A program made the position numbers and the translations under genes. From contig NC_015666.1 of NCBI RefSeq assembly GCF_000217715.1, positions 2,740,270-2,804,269 on the forward strand: a stretch of 64,000 bases of DNA. The letters are read 5' to 3'. The notes beneath the pieces are model-generated. The model was not told the DNA's origin and did not search any database. It was given only the letters and a program-made list of their open reading frames with translations. Positions 50,607 to 59,156 of the stretch are shown piece by piece. Position 1 is the stretch's first letter. Each line of letters begins with the position of its first letter. Source of the stretch: Halopiger xanaduensis SH-6 (lineage in GTDB: Archaea > Halobacteriota > Halobacteria > Halobacteriales > Natrialbaceae).

Positions 50607-52118
50607 TCAGCCGTCGTTCCGCGACGCCCGCTCGAGTACGTTCGGCACCCACCCCTGATTCGGGTCGTCCGTCCGCTCCATCCAGTCGACGAGTTGCTCG
50701 CGTAGCTCCCGGCGCACGTCCGCGTAGGCGGGGTGGTCAATCAGGTTCTGCAGTTCCGCGGGGTCGGCCTCGAGATCGTACAGTTCGTCGACGTCCGGGC
50801 CGTTGTAGACGTACTTGTACCGCTCGGTGCGGACCATCCGCTGGGTGTAGAGGCCGAACTCGTCGCCGTGGTACTGGGCGAACGTCGAGTCGGGCCAGTC
50901 GACTGACGCCGCAGCGGGGTCGCCGCCGTTCTCGAGCAGCGGTACGAGACTCCGCGCGTCGAACGCCTCGGGGACCTCGACGTCGCCCATCTCAAGGAAG
51001 GTCGCGGACAGATCGTGCAGGTGGACGGGCGCTTCGCAGGTCGATCCGGGTTCCGTAACGCCGAGCCACCGAATCTGCAGCGGAATCCGGTAGGTGTCGT
51101 CGTACATCAGCGGCCCCTTGTTGAACTGGCGGTGGTTGCCGACGAAGTCCCCGTGGTCCGAGGCGTGGACGACGGCCGTCTCGTCGGCGAGTGCGCGTTC
51201 CTCGAGCGCCGCGAGGATCCGATCGAGCTGGTCGTCGATCAGCGAGACGAACCCCCAGTACTTCGCGGTCGCCTCGGCCCAGTGGTCCCACTCGAGGCCG
51301 TCGGCGCCGCGATAGTGGAGGTAGTTCTCGTGGACCTGCGGCTTGCCGTCGTAGGTTTCGGCGTAGCTTTCGGGCGGGTCGATCTCGTCGGGATCGTACA
51401 TCGAGGCGTAGGGTTCGGGGACGACGTAGGGGTGGTGGGGGCCGTAGAAGTCCGCGCGGTGGAAGAAGGGGCCGTCGCGGTCGCCCTCGTCCTCGCCCGC
51501 GGCGTGGCGCTCGATCGCGTCGATCGTCCGCTCCGCGAGAAACCAGGCCCGCGTTTCCTCGACGTCGACCGGGGTTTTCGCGGCGGCGAACGTCCCCTCT
51601 CCGCCGTCGCGGGGATCGTCGCCCGTGTACAGTTCCTCCTCGAGGTCGACCTCGCCGAGCGGGACGCCGCGCTCCTCGCGGTACTCGCGGAACGCGTCGT
51701 CGATGTCGTCGTGGTGCTTGTCGCTGCCGCCGAGATACGAGAAGCCGAAGTCCTCGGGCGTCTGGTCGCGACCGACGTGCCACTTCCCGGTGTAGCTGCA
51801 TTCGTAGCCGCTTTCCGCGAGCAATTCGGAGAAGGTCTCGAGTTCCGGCGGCAGGTTCGGCTGGATCGCGTCGGCCTCGTGGCTGTTGTTGAGCATCCCG
51901 TGCCCGTGGGGAAACCGCCCGGTCATGAGCGACGCCCGCGCGCTCGTACAGATGCTGATCGGCGTCGTCGCCCGCTCGAAGCGCATCCCCTCGCTCGAGA
52001 GCCGATCCATCGTCGGCGTCTCGACCGGCGGCCCGTCGGGGGCGCTGCAGTCGTACCGCTCCTGATCGGTGAGGACGAACAGTACGTTCGGACGAGTTCC
52101 AGTGTCGCCGTCGGCCAT
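50607..52118 (-). CDS. Sulfatase (arylsulfatase family)
   Basis: 503 residues. The formylglycine motif is CTSARASLMTG with Cys at about residue 57 (C-x-x-x-R), the metal-binding N-terminal NVLFVLTDQERYD and the later GKWHVGRD and ASDHGDFVGNHRQFNKG complete a sulfatase. It hydrolyses sulfate esters; the usual signal peptide is absent, so it acts in the cytosol or is exported by another route. No sulfatase-modifying enzyme or carbohydrate gene is nearby. The C terminus contains ERYKYVYNGPDVDELYDLEADP, as in the family. Confidence 0.92.
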   Translation of the reverse strand: MADGDTGTRPNVLFVLTDQERYDCSAPDGPPVETPTMDRLSSEGMRFERATTPISICTSARASLMTGRFPHGHGMLNNSHEADAIQPNLPPELETFSELLAESGYECSYTGKWHVGRDQTPEDFGFSYLGGSDKHHDDIDDAFREYREERGVPLGEVDLEEELYTGDDPRDGGEGTFAAAKTPVDVEETRAWFLAERTIDAIERHAAGEDEGDRDGPFFHRADFYGPHHPYVVPEPYASMYDPDEIDPPESYAETYDGKPQVHENYLHYRGADGLEWDHWAEATAKYWGFVSLIDDQLDRILAALEERALADETAVVHASDHGDFVGNHRQFNKGPLMYDDTYRIPLQIRWLGVTEPGSTCEAPVHLHDLSATFLEMGDVEVPEAFDARSLVPLLENGGDPAAASVDWPDSTFAQYHGDEFGLYTQRMVRTERYKYVYNGPDVDELYDLEADPAELQNLIDHPAYADVRRELREQLVDWMERTDDPNQGWVPNVLERASRNDG

Positions 52119-52256
52119 CGGGCGGGGTACGCCGGCGGCGAAGTTAACGGTGGGCCCTGCGACGGGCTCGCGGTCGGCCGGTCGTCTCGAGCGAGTAGCG
52201 GTCGATTTCGACCGTCTCGACCTCGATATCGGATTCCGGAACTATTAATCGGCAAT

Positions 52257-52496
52257 ATGTCGATCCGACCGATGATAGTCGTCGCCAGACGACAGTCACG
52301 TATCGTGACCCGTGCCTACTGCGAAACCTGCGACTGGTCGTACGAGATCGACGACCGCGACGAGCGACCCGTGCTCGATCGCGCGATGATCGACCACCAC
52401 GCCGAGACCGGCCACTCGGTGGTGGCCGAGGACGCAGCCGCTTGCGCCGCGAACGAACGAGCGGAGTCTACGACGGACCAAAAACGGAATTGTTGA
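52257..52496 (+). CDS. Tiny zinc-finger-like protein (CxxC, DHHAETGH)
   Basis: 79 residues from ATG 52257 (alternatively ATG 52272, or GTG 52305, giving about 63). Putative metal ligands are CETC (about residues 22-25) and DHHAETGH (about 46-53), matching the small protein at 49687-49893. The basic N terminus (RPMIVVARRQSRIVTRAY) may be leader sequence from an early start. It is divergent from the sulfatase. Confidence 0.68.
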   Translation: MSIRPMIVVARRQSRIVTRAYCETCDWSYEIDDRDERPVLDRAMIDHHAETGHSVVAEDAAACAANERAESTTDQKRNC

Positions 52497-52618
52497 CGCG
52501 GAACCAGTATCGCCGCCGGCCACGACGGCCGATCTCGTCGTGACGTCGCAACCGGCGGGAAATCGACGGTCGCCGACCGCCCAGTTCCGATTCCGATTCT
52601 ACTACCGTCCTCGGCCGA

Positions 52619-53152
52619 TCAGCCGAGGAGGTAGCGCAGCCACGGCCGCCGTTTCACGAACTCCGTGTCCTCGAGGTAGGCGTCCACGCCGAGGATGCGG
52701 CCCGCGGCGAAGACGCCGACGAGCACGAACATCAGGAGCCCGAGCAGGTCCCCGTTGACGTAGCCGTTCGCCCAGTCGGCGTTGCCCAGATAGAACAACA
52801 CCATCAGGACGCCGCCGAAGAAGGCGGCCAGGCGCACGAGCGCTCCCAGGATGAGCCCCAGGCCGATGAGGAACTCGCCGAGGGGGATCATCACGTTGGT
52901 GAACTCGAGCAGCCACGGCGTGCCGACGACGAACTCGAACAGCGGCATGATCGGCGTCTCGGCGTTCGCGAGGTAGCCGGCCGCGTCAAACGGCTCGCCC
53001 GCGACGAACGCGAACTTCCCCCACCCGGCGTGGAGGAACCAGTAGCCGACCACGAGCCGGATCAGTACCATCGTGTACCCCGCGACGCCGTCGGCGTACT
53101 CGAACTCCTGCCGCCTGCCGAGCCACTTGACGGTGGCTTCGTTAGTTGCCAT
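52619..53152 (-). CDS. DoxX family membrane protein
   Basis: 177 residues. Four membrane helices (LIRLVVGYWFLHAGWGKF; LEFTNVMIPLGEFLIGLGLI; LAAFFGGVLMVLFYLGNA; LLGLLMFVLVGVFAAGRIL) and the conserved AGWGKF and GEFLIGL motifs belong to the DoxX/quinol-oxidase-subunit-like group. Function may be terminal-oxidase-linked or in thiol/quinone metabolism; unclear in haloarchaea. ATG 53152 follows a soluble N-terminal stretch (MATNEATVKWLGRR). Confidence 0.9.
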   Translation of the reverse strand: MATNEATVKWLGRRQEFEYADGVAGYTMVLIRLVVGYWFLHAGWGKFAFVAGEPFDAAGYLANAETPIMPLFEFVVGTPWLLEFTNVMIPLGEFLIGLGLILGALVRLAAFFGGVLMVLFYLGNADWANGYVNGDLLGLLMFVLVGVFAAGRILGVDAYLEDTEFVKRRPWLRYLLG

Positions 53153-53367
53153 TGGGCTTCACCTCACAGTAGTTCGTTGGCGCTATCGGACGTTAAGAGC
53201 CGCCGTATTTCCCGTTCGACAGGAACGGCGTCGATTTCACCCGGGCAATAGAGGGTGTTTAAGTACGAAACGGCGTTCGGCCTCGAGCAGGCGAAATACA
53301 CGAGAAAGAGCGGCCGCAGGACGATTCGAGAGCAGAGACGATGCCGGTCGGACAGCGCCGGAGCCGA

Positions 53368-54666
53368 TCAGGCGACGTCGTCGTACGTCGGCCGCTCGAG
53401 ATCGCCGGGGAACTCGTCGACCGGGACCTGCGTCTGGTCTCCGGATTCCATGTCCTTGATGGTTACCTCGTCGTTCTCGAGGTCCTGCTCTCCGACGATG
53501 ACGACCGTCTCGGCGTTGATCGAGTCGGCGTAGTTCAGCTGCGCGCCGAACGAGCGCCCGGCGACGTCGGTCTCGACGACGTGGCCGCGCTCGCGGAGCT
53601 CCCGGGTGATCCGCGCCGCTTCCGATCGAGTGTCGCCGATCTGGAGGACGTAGTAGTCGGTCGTCACCTCCTCCTCGGGCCAGACGCCCGCCCGCTGCAT
53701 CAACAGCGGCAGCGTCGCGGTGCCCACCGCGACGCCGACCGCGGGCGTCGGCTGGCCGCCGAAGCTCTCGATCAGGTCGTCGTAGCGGCCGCCGCCGAAG
53801 ATCGAGCGCGAGACCTCGCCGGTGGAGTCGAAGCACTCGAAGACGACGCCCGTGTAGTAGTCAAGCCCGCGGGCCGTCTCGAGCGAGATCGAACAGTAGT
53901 CGCGCGCGCCGAAGTCTTCGGCCGCCTCGAGGACGTTCTGGAGGTTGTCGACGGCCGCCGTCACGCGCTCGGTGTCGGCGAAGCTCTTGACTTCCTCTAA
54001 GTCGCCGCCAGCGATGAGATCGGCGAACTCCTCGGCCTGGTCGTAATCGAGGCCGGCCTCGACGAGGAGATCGTGGTACTCGGCCTGCGAAATCTTGTCG
54101 GACTTGTCGACCGCGCGGATCGCCGCCTCGGTGTCGACGTCGGCGTCGTAGCTCTCGAGGACGCCCCCGAGGATGTCGCGGTGGGAGACGCGGAACTCGA
54201 AGTGGTCGCCGGTGAGTCCGAGGTTCGTCAGGGCGTTAGCAGCCCACGCGAGGATCTCGGCGTCGGCCTCGGGCTCCGAGGAGCCGAAGATGTCGACGTT
54301 GGTCTGGTAGAACTCGCGCTGGCGGCCCTGCTGGACCTGCTCGTAGCGCCAGAACGGGCGCGTCGAGAACCACTTGATCGGCTTCGAGAGCTCCTGTTGC
54401 TTGGCGACGACCATCCGGGCGACCGTCGGCGTGAGTTCGGGCGTCAGCGTCACGTGGCGACCGCCCTGGTCCTCGAAGGAGTACAGTTCGTCGACGATGT
54501 CGTCGCCGCTCTTGTCGGTCCACATCTCGGCGCGCTCTAAGGCGGGCGTCCCGATCTCCCGGAAGCCGTACCGCCGGGCGGTATCCTCCAGCGTGTCGAT
54601 GGTCTCCCGCCTGGCGGCCATCTCGCCGGGGTAGAAATCGCGAAAGCCCTTGATTCCGTCGTACAT
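53368..54666 (-). CDS. hisS: Histidyl-tRNA synthetase
   Basis: 432 residues. Class II motifs: motif 1 FYPGEMAARRETIDTLEDTA (N-terminal part), motif 2 FSTRPFWRYEQVQQGRQREFY, the histidine-binding ARGLDYYTGVVFECFD, and motif 3 GGGRYDDLIESFGG. The C-terminal anticodon domain runs from about residue 330 (VTTDYYVLQIGD) to the end. It charges tRNA-His. ATG 54666 is the usual start (MYDGIKGFRDFYP). The PP-loop ATPase gene lies upstream on the same strand, at 145 bases. Confidence 0.97.
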   Translation of the reverse strand: MYDGIKGFRDFYPGEMAARRETIDTLEDTARRYGFREIGTPALERAEMWTDKSGDDIVDELYSFEDQGGRHVTLTPELTPTVARMVVAKQQELSKPIKWFSTRPFWRYEQVQQGRQREFYQTNVDIFGSSEPEADAEILAWAANALTNLGLTGDHFEFRVSHRDILGGVLESYDADVDTEAAIRAVDKSDKISQAEYHDLLVEAGLDYDQAEEFADLIAGGDLEEVKSFADTERVTAAVDNLQNVLEAAEDFGARDYCSISLETARGLDYYTGVVFECFDSTGEVSRSIFGGGRYDDLIESFGGQPTPAVGVAVGTATLPLLMQRAGVWPEEEVTTDYYVLQIGDTRSEAARITRELRERGHVVETDVAGRSFGAQLNYADSINAETVVIVGEQDLENDEVTIKDMESGDQTQVPVDEFPGDLERPTYDDVA

Positions 54667-54811
54667 GAACGTGGATTCGCCGACGGCGAACTTCTATCCT
54701 TTCATCGTCGGACGCCCGTCGAGCCGCGATCCGATCGGCGCGTCACCGCAGACGCCGCTCTACGTCGCAACGGACGCGCGTTACCGAAGAGAATCGCGAC
54801 CGGACGCCGCG

Positions 54812-55411
54812 TTACCGCCTGACGTCGGTCACGTACGTCTGTTCGTGATCCGGGAAGACGTCGCCGACCGCGGCGGGACCCTCCCGTTCGGCGATCAGCG
54901 TCCGCAGTTCGGCCTCGTAGTCTGCCCGGCTGATCTCCTCGCTCGGGCCGACCGTCACCGCCAGATTCGCGTCGACGAGTCGGTCGACGGCGCCGCGGCC
55001 GAACCCCGCCAGCGGAGAAATGTAGTCCACGCCGTGGCGATCCTCCAGGCTCTGGGCCTGCGCGCGCGAGATCGTCGGCACGCGGTCGTCCCGGCGGGTG
55101 CCGTCGGCGACCGCGTCGAACCCTGACTCCTCGGCGGCGAGTCGCTCGAGCGCGTGTTCGTGGACGCGCTGGATCCCGTTTCGTGGGAAGCCGTCCTCGA
55201 GCATGACGTCGACGGCCTCGCGGGCGACGTCCGGATCGAGCTCGAGCCGCTCGAACTCGAAGCCGAGCGCGTCGGCGGTCTCGCGGGCGTGTTGCCAGTC
55301 GTCGCTGATGCCGAAGTGGCCCGTCACGAGGGTGACGTCGTAAAACTCCTCGAGGAGAAGCGCCGCGAGCGTCGAGTCCTTGCCCGCGCTGTAGAGCAGT
55401 CCGAGTTCCAT
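54812..55411 (-). CDS. PP-loop (N-type ATP pyrophosphatase) protein, Dph6-related
   Basis: 199 residues. The ATP pyrophosphatase loop is LLYSAGKDSTLAALLL (residues about 5-20), with further LVTGHFGISDDWQH and PLAGFGRGAVDRLVD. The fold is that of adenylating amide- or thiol-forming enzymes such as diphthine-ammonia ligase, which completes the modified histidine of EF2. Substrate here is not established; the protein is shorter than typical Dph6. Its ATG shares a base with the stop of the PDCD5-like gene (TGATG), so it belongs to the rps19e-pdcd5 operon. Confidence 0.8.
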   Translation of the reverse strand: MELGLLYSAGKDSTLAALLLEEFYDVTLVTGHFGISDDWQHARETADALGFEFERLELDPDVAREAVDVMLEDGFPRNGIQRVHEHALERLAAEESGFDAVADGTRRDDRVPTISRAQAQSLEDRHGVDYISPLAGFGRGAVDRLVDANLAVTVGPSEEISRADYEAELRTLIAEREGPAAVGDVFPDHEQTYVTDVRR

Positions 55412-55761
55412 CAGCGTCGCTGGATGTCGAAGCTCTTGGAGTCGGGTTTCAGCTCCTTCAGCAGCTGTTTCATCTTGTCGTCGTCGATCTTCCCCTGAAT
55501 GCGGCCGCTGCGGGCCAGCGTGATGACCTGTCGCTCGACCTGCTCGCCGAACTGCGGCTTGCTCATCTTGACCGTGTTGAGCCGCTTGCGGGCGTCGTCG
55601 GTCAGATGCTTGCGCAGCACCGCCTTCTTCTGGGCTTCGGCCTGCTGCTGGGCGGCCTCCTGGGCCTCTCCGCCCTGTTGCGATTCGGCCCGCTCCTGCA
55701 GCTCCTCCATCTTCTGCTCTCGCAGTTCCTCGAGTCGGTCGTCGTCTGGGCGTTCGCTCAT
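55411..55761 (-). CDS. PDCD5/TFAR19-like DNA-binding protein
   Basis: 116 residues. The N-terminal coiled-coil ([19 protein letters not shown]) precedes the conserved three-helix bundle: [38 protein letters not shown] and [20 protein letters not shown]. Archaeal members share a gene neighbourhood with ribosomal proteins; the human homologue is PDCD5. DNA and chaperonin binding have been proposed. It is the second gene after rps19e (97 bases) and overlaps the PP-loop gene by one base. Confidence 0.95.
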   Translation of the reverse strand: MSERPDDDRLEELREQKMEELQERAESQQGGEAQEAAQQQAEAQKKAVLRKHLTDDARKRLNTVKMSKPQFGEQVERQVITLARSGRIQGKIDDDKMKQLLKELKPDSKSFDIQRR

Positions 55762-55858
55762 GGTCGTCCCTTACGCTGCAGGCGGGAAAATGATTACGGA
55801 CGACGGTCGCCAGAGCGGCGGCTGAGCGGGTAGCTCGCGCGAAAAGTCGGCAATCGGC

Positions 55859-56314
55859 TTACGCGTAGCGCTCGAGTTCCGGTCGGTCGAGGTCCTCGAG
55901 AACGGTGCCGGCGGTGTCGTCCAGCAGGCTCTGGCCCTCGGGCGTGACGCGGCGACCTTCGCCTTCGGCCGTCTCGACGAGGTCTTCCTCCTCGAGTTGC
56001 TGGAGGATCGTTCGGATCAGGTTGCGCGAGCCGTCGCTGCGCTTGTCCGGCGCGACGCGGTAGCGGTTCGAGCCGGGCTTGCCGCCGCCGTACTCGGTCG
56101 CGAGTCGTTCGACGCCGACCGGACCGCGGTCGGCGACCTTGCGCAGGAGGCTGGCCGCGCGGGTCGCCCAGAAGTCCTCCTGTTCGGGGGGCAGTTCGCG
56201 GTCGACGCCGGTCTTCGCGAACTGCGCCCAGTCGGGTTCGTCGAGCCGTTCCTCGAGGTCCTCGGCGAGCGCCTCGATGAGGGCGTCCGCCGGAACGTCG
56301 TACATCGTAGCCAT
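55859..56314 (-). CDS. rps19e: Ribosomal protein S19e
   Basis: 151 residues from ATG 56314. The winged-helix-like fold begins MATMYDVPADALIEALAEDL, with FWATRAASLLRKVADRGPVGVERLATEYGG (quoted as FWATRAASLLRKVADRG and VGVERLATEYGG), the signature SNRYRVAPDKRSDGSRNLIR and a C-terminal helix EEDLVETAEG. It binds the small subunit in the archaeal/eukaryotic lineage. First gene of the operon with pdcd5 and the PP-loop ATPase. ATG 56314 is the family start. Confidence 0.97.
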   Translation of the reverse strand: MATMYDVPADALIEALAEDLEERLDEPDWAQFAKTGVDRELPPEQEDFWATRAASLLRKVADRGPVGVERLATEYGGGKPGSNRYRVAPDKRSDGSRNLIRTILQQLEEEDLVETAEGEGRRVTPEGQSLLDDTAGTVLEDLDRPELERYA

Positions 56315-56445
56315 TGGCGTGTGCTTTCCTTCCGCGGCATTTAAGACCATCGTATCGGAGCGCTCGGCGGCTCCGCTTCGTTCCGCTCCGCGCACACTGT
56401 CACCGCATCCCGACCGTTTTTCGTCCTCGAGTCTGAACGGGGGGT

Positions 56446-57348
56446 ATGGACGAACGCGCCGCACTGGCGCTGCTGGAGGGGGAACTTGCGGCCGCGGGCG
56501 ACGACGCGGCGGCCGTCGACGGACTGGTCGTGACGACCGACATGCTCCACGAGCGGACGGACTTTCCCGACGGAACCACGCGGTACACGGCCGGCTGGCG
56601 GGCCGTCGGCGCCTCGCTGTCGGACGTCGCGGCGATGGGCGCCGACGCGACGGCCGCCGTCGCCGCCTACGCCGTCCCCGAGTTCGACCGCGACGAACTG
56701 CTCGCGTTCGTGCGGGGCGCGCGGGAGGTCTGCGAACTGGTCGGCGCCGAGTACGTCGGCGGCGACCTCGACGAGCACGAGGAGTTTACGGTCGCGACGA
56801 CCGCGATCGGGCGGACGGACGACCCCGTCCGCCGCAGCGGCGCCGAACCCGGCGATCTCGTCTGCGTGACCGGCACGCTCGGACGCAGCGCCGCCGGCCT
56901 CGAGCTGTTCCGCCGCGCCGACCGCGAGGACGACGCGTCCTTGCGCGAACGCGCGAACGATCTGTTTCGATTCGAGCCCCGCGTTCGGGCCGGCCGCGCG
57001 TTCGCACCGCACGCGACGGCGATGATGGACTCGAGCGACGGGCTCGCCCGCTCGCTGCACCAGCTGGCGGGGGCCAGCAACTGCGGCTTCGCGATCGAAT
57101 CGGACGCCGTTCCGATCGCCGACGCGGTTCGAGACGTCGCGGACGGCGAGCGCGAGGCGCTCGAGTACGCGACGACCTTCGGCGAGGACTTCGAACTCGT
57201 CGCGACGGTACCCGAGGACGCGCTCGAGGCCGTCCGGTCGGAGTCGAACGTTGCCATATCGGTGATCGGCGCCGTCGTCGACTCTGACGACGGGATCACC
57301 CTCGACGGAGAACCGCTCGCGGATCGCGGCTATACGCACGGCGAATAG
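56446..57348 (+). CDS. thiL: Thiamine-monophosphate kinase
   Basis: 300 residues. ThiL converts thiamine monophosphate to the diphosphate. Family marks: VTTDMLHERTDFP, GWRAVGASLSDVAAMGA, CVTGTLGRSAAGLELF, ATAMMDSSDGLARSL and TTFGEDFELVATVP. It belongs to the AIR-synthase-like ATP-grasp-independent kinase group. The N terminus is short (begins with the LL-E-A of the first helix, DERAALALLEG), about 10-15 residues less than usual; ATG 56446 is the best candidate. Divergent from rps19e. Confidence 0.93.
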   Translation: MDERAALALLEGELAAAGDDAAAVDGLVVTTDMLHERTDFPDGTTRYTAGWRAVGASLSDVAAMGADATAAVAAYAVPEFDRDELLAFVRGAREVCELVGAEYVGGDLDEHEEFTVATTAIGRTDDPVRRSGAEPGDLVCVTGTLGRSAAGLELFRRADREDDASLRERANDLFRFEPRVRAGRAFAPHATAMMDSSDGLARSLHQLAGASNCGFAIESDAVPIADAVRDVADGEREALEYATTFGEDFELVATVPEDALEAVRSESNVAISVIGAVVDSDDGITLDGEPLADRGYTHGE

Positions 57349-57408
57349 GGACGGCGAACCGGACCGTGGACGGCAACCCGGACCCGGACTCGAGACCCGT
57401 CCGACGCG

Positions 57409-58563
57409 TTATTCAATGATGGCGATCGGGACCGCCATGAAACACAGCAGTCCGAGGCCGAACGTGACCAGTCCGAGGACGAACCGTCCGGCCCCGAGGG
57501 ACTCGTCGCGGATGGGCCGAGCCGGCCCGACCGACGCCAGCACCGCGGTAAAGACGCCCCAGAACGCCCAGATCGCGACCGAGTTGCCGCTGTAGTCGAG
57601 GATGTAGTAGAGATAGGCCGCGAGGCCGAAGAGGACGCCCGGCACGAGCGCTGCGATCGATTCCTGCATCTCGCCGGCCATCGCCCGGAGGATGTGACCG
57701 CCGTCGAGTTGCCCGACCGGGATCAGGTTGAGGAACGTGATGAACATCCCGACCCAGCCGCCGATGACCACCGGGTTCACCGCCGTCGCCGGATCGTCCC
57801 GGTACAGCGGCTGGTCGAAGACCGCGGCGAGCCACTCGAGCAGCGCCGGATAGCCCAGTTGGATCTGGATGGCGTTGGGGTCCTGAACGATGTCCGGCGG
57901 TGCGGTCACGGGCGGTAAGTGGAGGCCGACCACGGTGACGATCACCGTCGCGACGAGCCCGGCGAGCGGTCCGGCGACGCCGATGTCGAACAGCGCCTTC
58001 CGGTTCGGAATCCGGCCTTTCATTTTGATGACCGCGCCCATCGTCCCGATGAGCGTCGGGATCGGGATGAAGTAGGGTAAGGAGGCGTCGACGTTGTGGT
58101 AGCGGCTCATCACGTAGTGGCCCATCTCGTGGATTCCCAGGACGCCGAGGATCGAGACCGTGAACGGCCACGCTTTCCAGATGTTGCCCGGATTGGCGAT
58201 CGGATCGATGTGGTACCACATCGATCCGGCGAACAGCGTCGAGAGGACCGTCAGACCGAGCAACACGAGGTTCGTCCATGGAATGCCGTCGATGCCGATA
58301 TCCGTCGGTTCGGCGACGAGCACGTACTCGCCGCGGCGCGTCGTCAACTCGAGGTCGTAGCCCGAATCCCGAAACATCGGCCAGAGCTCCCGCACGAGCT
58401 GTTCGGGCGGTTTCAGCGGATCGCCGTAGTAAATCAGCTGCTCGTCTTCGACCCGCGTCTCGTAGATCGCGAACACCGACTCGATCCGTTCGCGCGGCGG
58501 GCCGTCCTCGATCGGCCCGGTCGCCTCGGTCGGCTTCAACCCGGACGCGTCGCCGTCGTCCAT
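57409..58563 (-). CDS. Site-2 protease family (M50) membrane metalloprotease
   Basis: 384 residues from ATG 58563. A soluble N-terminal domain (about 1-95) is followed by six or so membrane helices. The zinc motif is GIHEMGHYV (HEMGH, residues 145-149), and the third ligand NLIPVGQLDGGHIL is at about 287-300; these are the S2P signatures. It probably cuts membrane-bound substrates within the membrane. Its own substrate is unknown. The T tract at 58672-58682 lies before its start and could terminate the upstream gene. Confidence 0.94.
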   Translation of the reverse strand: MDDGDASGLKPTEATGPIEDGPPRERIESVFAIYETRVEDEQLIYYGDPLKPPEQLVRELWPMFRDSGYDLELTTRRGEYVLVAEPTDIGIDGIPWTNLVLLGLTVLSTLFAGSMWYHIDPIANPGNIWKAWPFTVSILGVLGIHEMGHYVMSRYHNVDASLPYFIPIPTLIGTMGAVIKMKGRIPNRKALFDIGVAGPLAGLVATVIVTVVGLHLPPVTAPPDIVQDPNAIQIQLGYPALLEWLAAVFDQPLYRDDPATAVNPVVIGGWVGMFITFLNLIPVGQLDGGHILRAMAGEMQESIAALVPGVLFGLAAYLYYILDYSGNSVAIWAFWGVFTAVLASVGPARPIRDESLGAGRFVLGLVTFGLGLLCFMAVPIAIIE

Positions 58564-58671
58564 CACTCGTGGTTCGTCATCGGTTCGTATAAATCGACTG
58601 CCTCGGGGGACCTGTTTGGTTTCGGTCGGTATGGCAGCACCAGTTCGCACTGGGCGGGACGAACCGACTGC

Positions 58672-58682
58672 AAAAAAAAAAA
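58672..58682 (-). terminator. T11 tract, likely terminator of the upstream minus-strand gene
   Basis: A run of eleven A's on the plus strand is T11 on the minus strand, 198 bases past the stop of the gene at 58881-59126. Archaeal RNA polymerase terminates at oligo-T. No comparable run was noticed elsewhere in the window. It could also relate to the start of the S2P gene 110 bases further on. Confidence 0.45.
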
Positions 58683-58755
58683 CGAATCGCGGGAACCGAT
58701 CGAGCGGGGCTCGATCAGAGCGGGCGTGCCGGATGGCGTCGAGGACGCGCCGGCA

Positions 58756-58795
58756 CGTGGAGTGTATGGCGTGTGTGCGTGGAGTGTATGGCGTG
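58756..58795. repeat. Direct tandem repeat, 18-base unit with 22-base period
   Basis: CGTGGAGTGTATGGCGTG occurs twice (58756-58773; 58778-58795), separated by TGTG. No third copy was seen. Unknown role; replication slippage is a sufficient explanation. Confidence 0.75.
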
Positions 58796-58880
58796 GCGCA
58801 GAATCCACGTGCGTGAGGTGGTCAGGGGGCGGGGCGTGTCGGTGGGGTGTCAGTCGGTTCGTGCGTCGATGGCATCGGCA

Positions 58881-59126
58881 TTACGCCGTCTCGACGCGCC
58901 AGGTCGTCGCGCTCGTGTACGACCACTTCTCGACCTCGAGGTCGGTGGCCGATTCCGAGAGCTTGACCATCAGCGCGCCGATCTCTTTCGGGGACATACC
59001 GACGTCGTCTGCGATGAACTTGCCTTTGAAGTACAGCTCTCCGTCTTCTGCGCGTTCGCGCAGGTAGCGTTTGAGGCGGCGTTCTTTGCTTTCCGTGGAG
59101 GGTTGGGCTGTCGTGCTCATCGACAT
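58881..59126 (-). CDS. Small haloarchaeal winged-helix-like protein (DUF7123-type)
   Basis: 81 residues from ATG 59126 (or 59120, two codons later). Helical with a probable winged-helix: RRLKRYLRERAEDGELYFKG, KFIADDVGMSPKEIGALMVK (a helix-turn-helix), LSESATDLEVEKWSYTSATT. I recall this as a haloarchaea-wide family; function unknown, with a DNA-binding role inferred from the HTH. The promoter at 59149-59156 is strong and the upstream 220 bases are AT-rich. Confidence 0.8.
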   Translation of the reverse strand: MSMSTTAQPSTESKERRLKRYLRERAEDGELYFKGKFIADDVGMSPKEIGALMVKLSESATDLEVEKWSYTSATTWRVETA

Positions 59127-59148
59127 CAACGCCTTGTGGTGGAGACCT

Positions 59149-59156
59149 GTTATAAA
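59149..59156 (-). promoter_or_regulatory. TATA-like box of the small winged-helix gene
   Basis: TTTATAAC on the minus strand, centred about 26 bases before ATG 59126: the clearest promoter in the window. A similar TTTATAAC occurs nearby on the plus-strand side of the AT-rich stretch (59264-59274), but no gene starts there. Confidence 0.6.

Larger units (their letters stand above)
58564..58880. other. Intergenic stretch with homopolymer and tandem repeat
   Basis: No gene is supported. Two features stand out: an A11 run at 58672-58682 (T11 on the minus strand) and two copies of CGTGGAGTGTATGGCGTG at 58756-58773 and 58778-58795 (22-base period). GT-rich sequence fills the part nearest the DUF7123 stop. 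The whole stretch is on the minus-strand path between the DUF7123 gene and the S2P gene. Confidence 0.55.
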
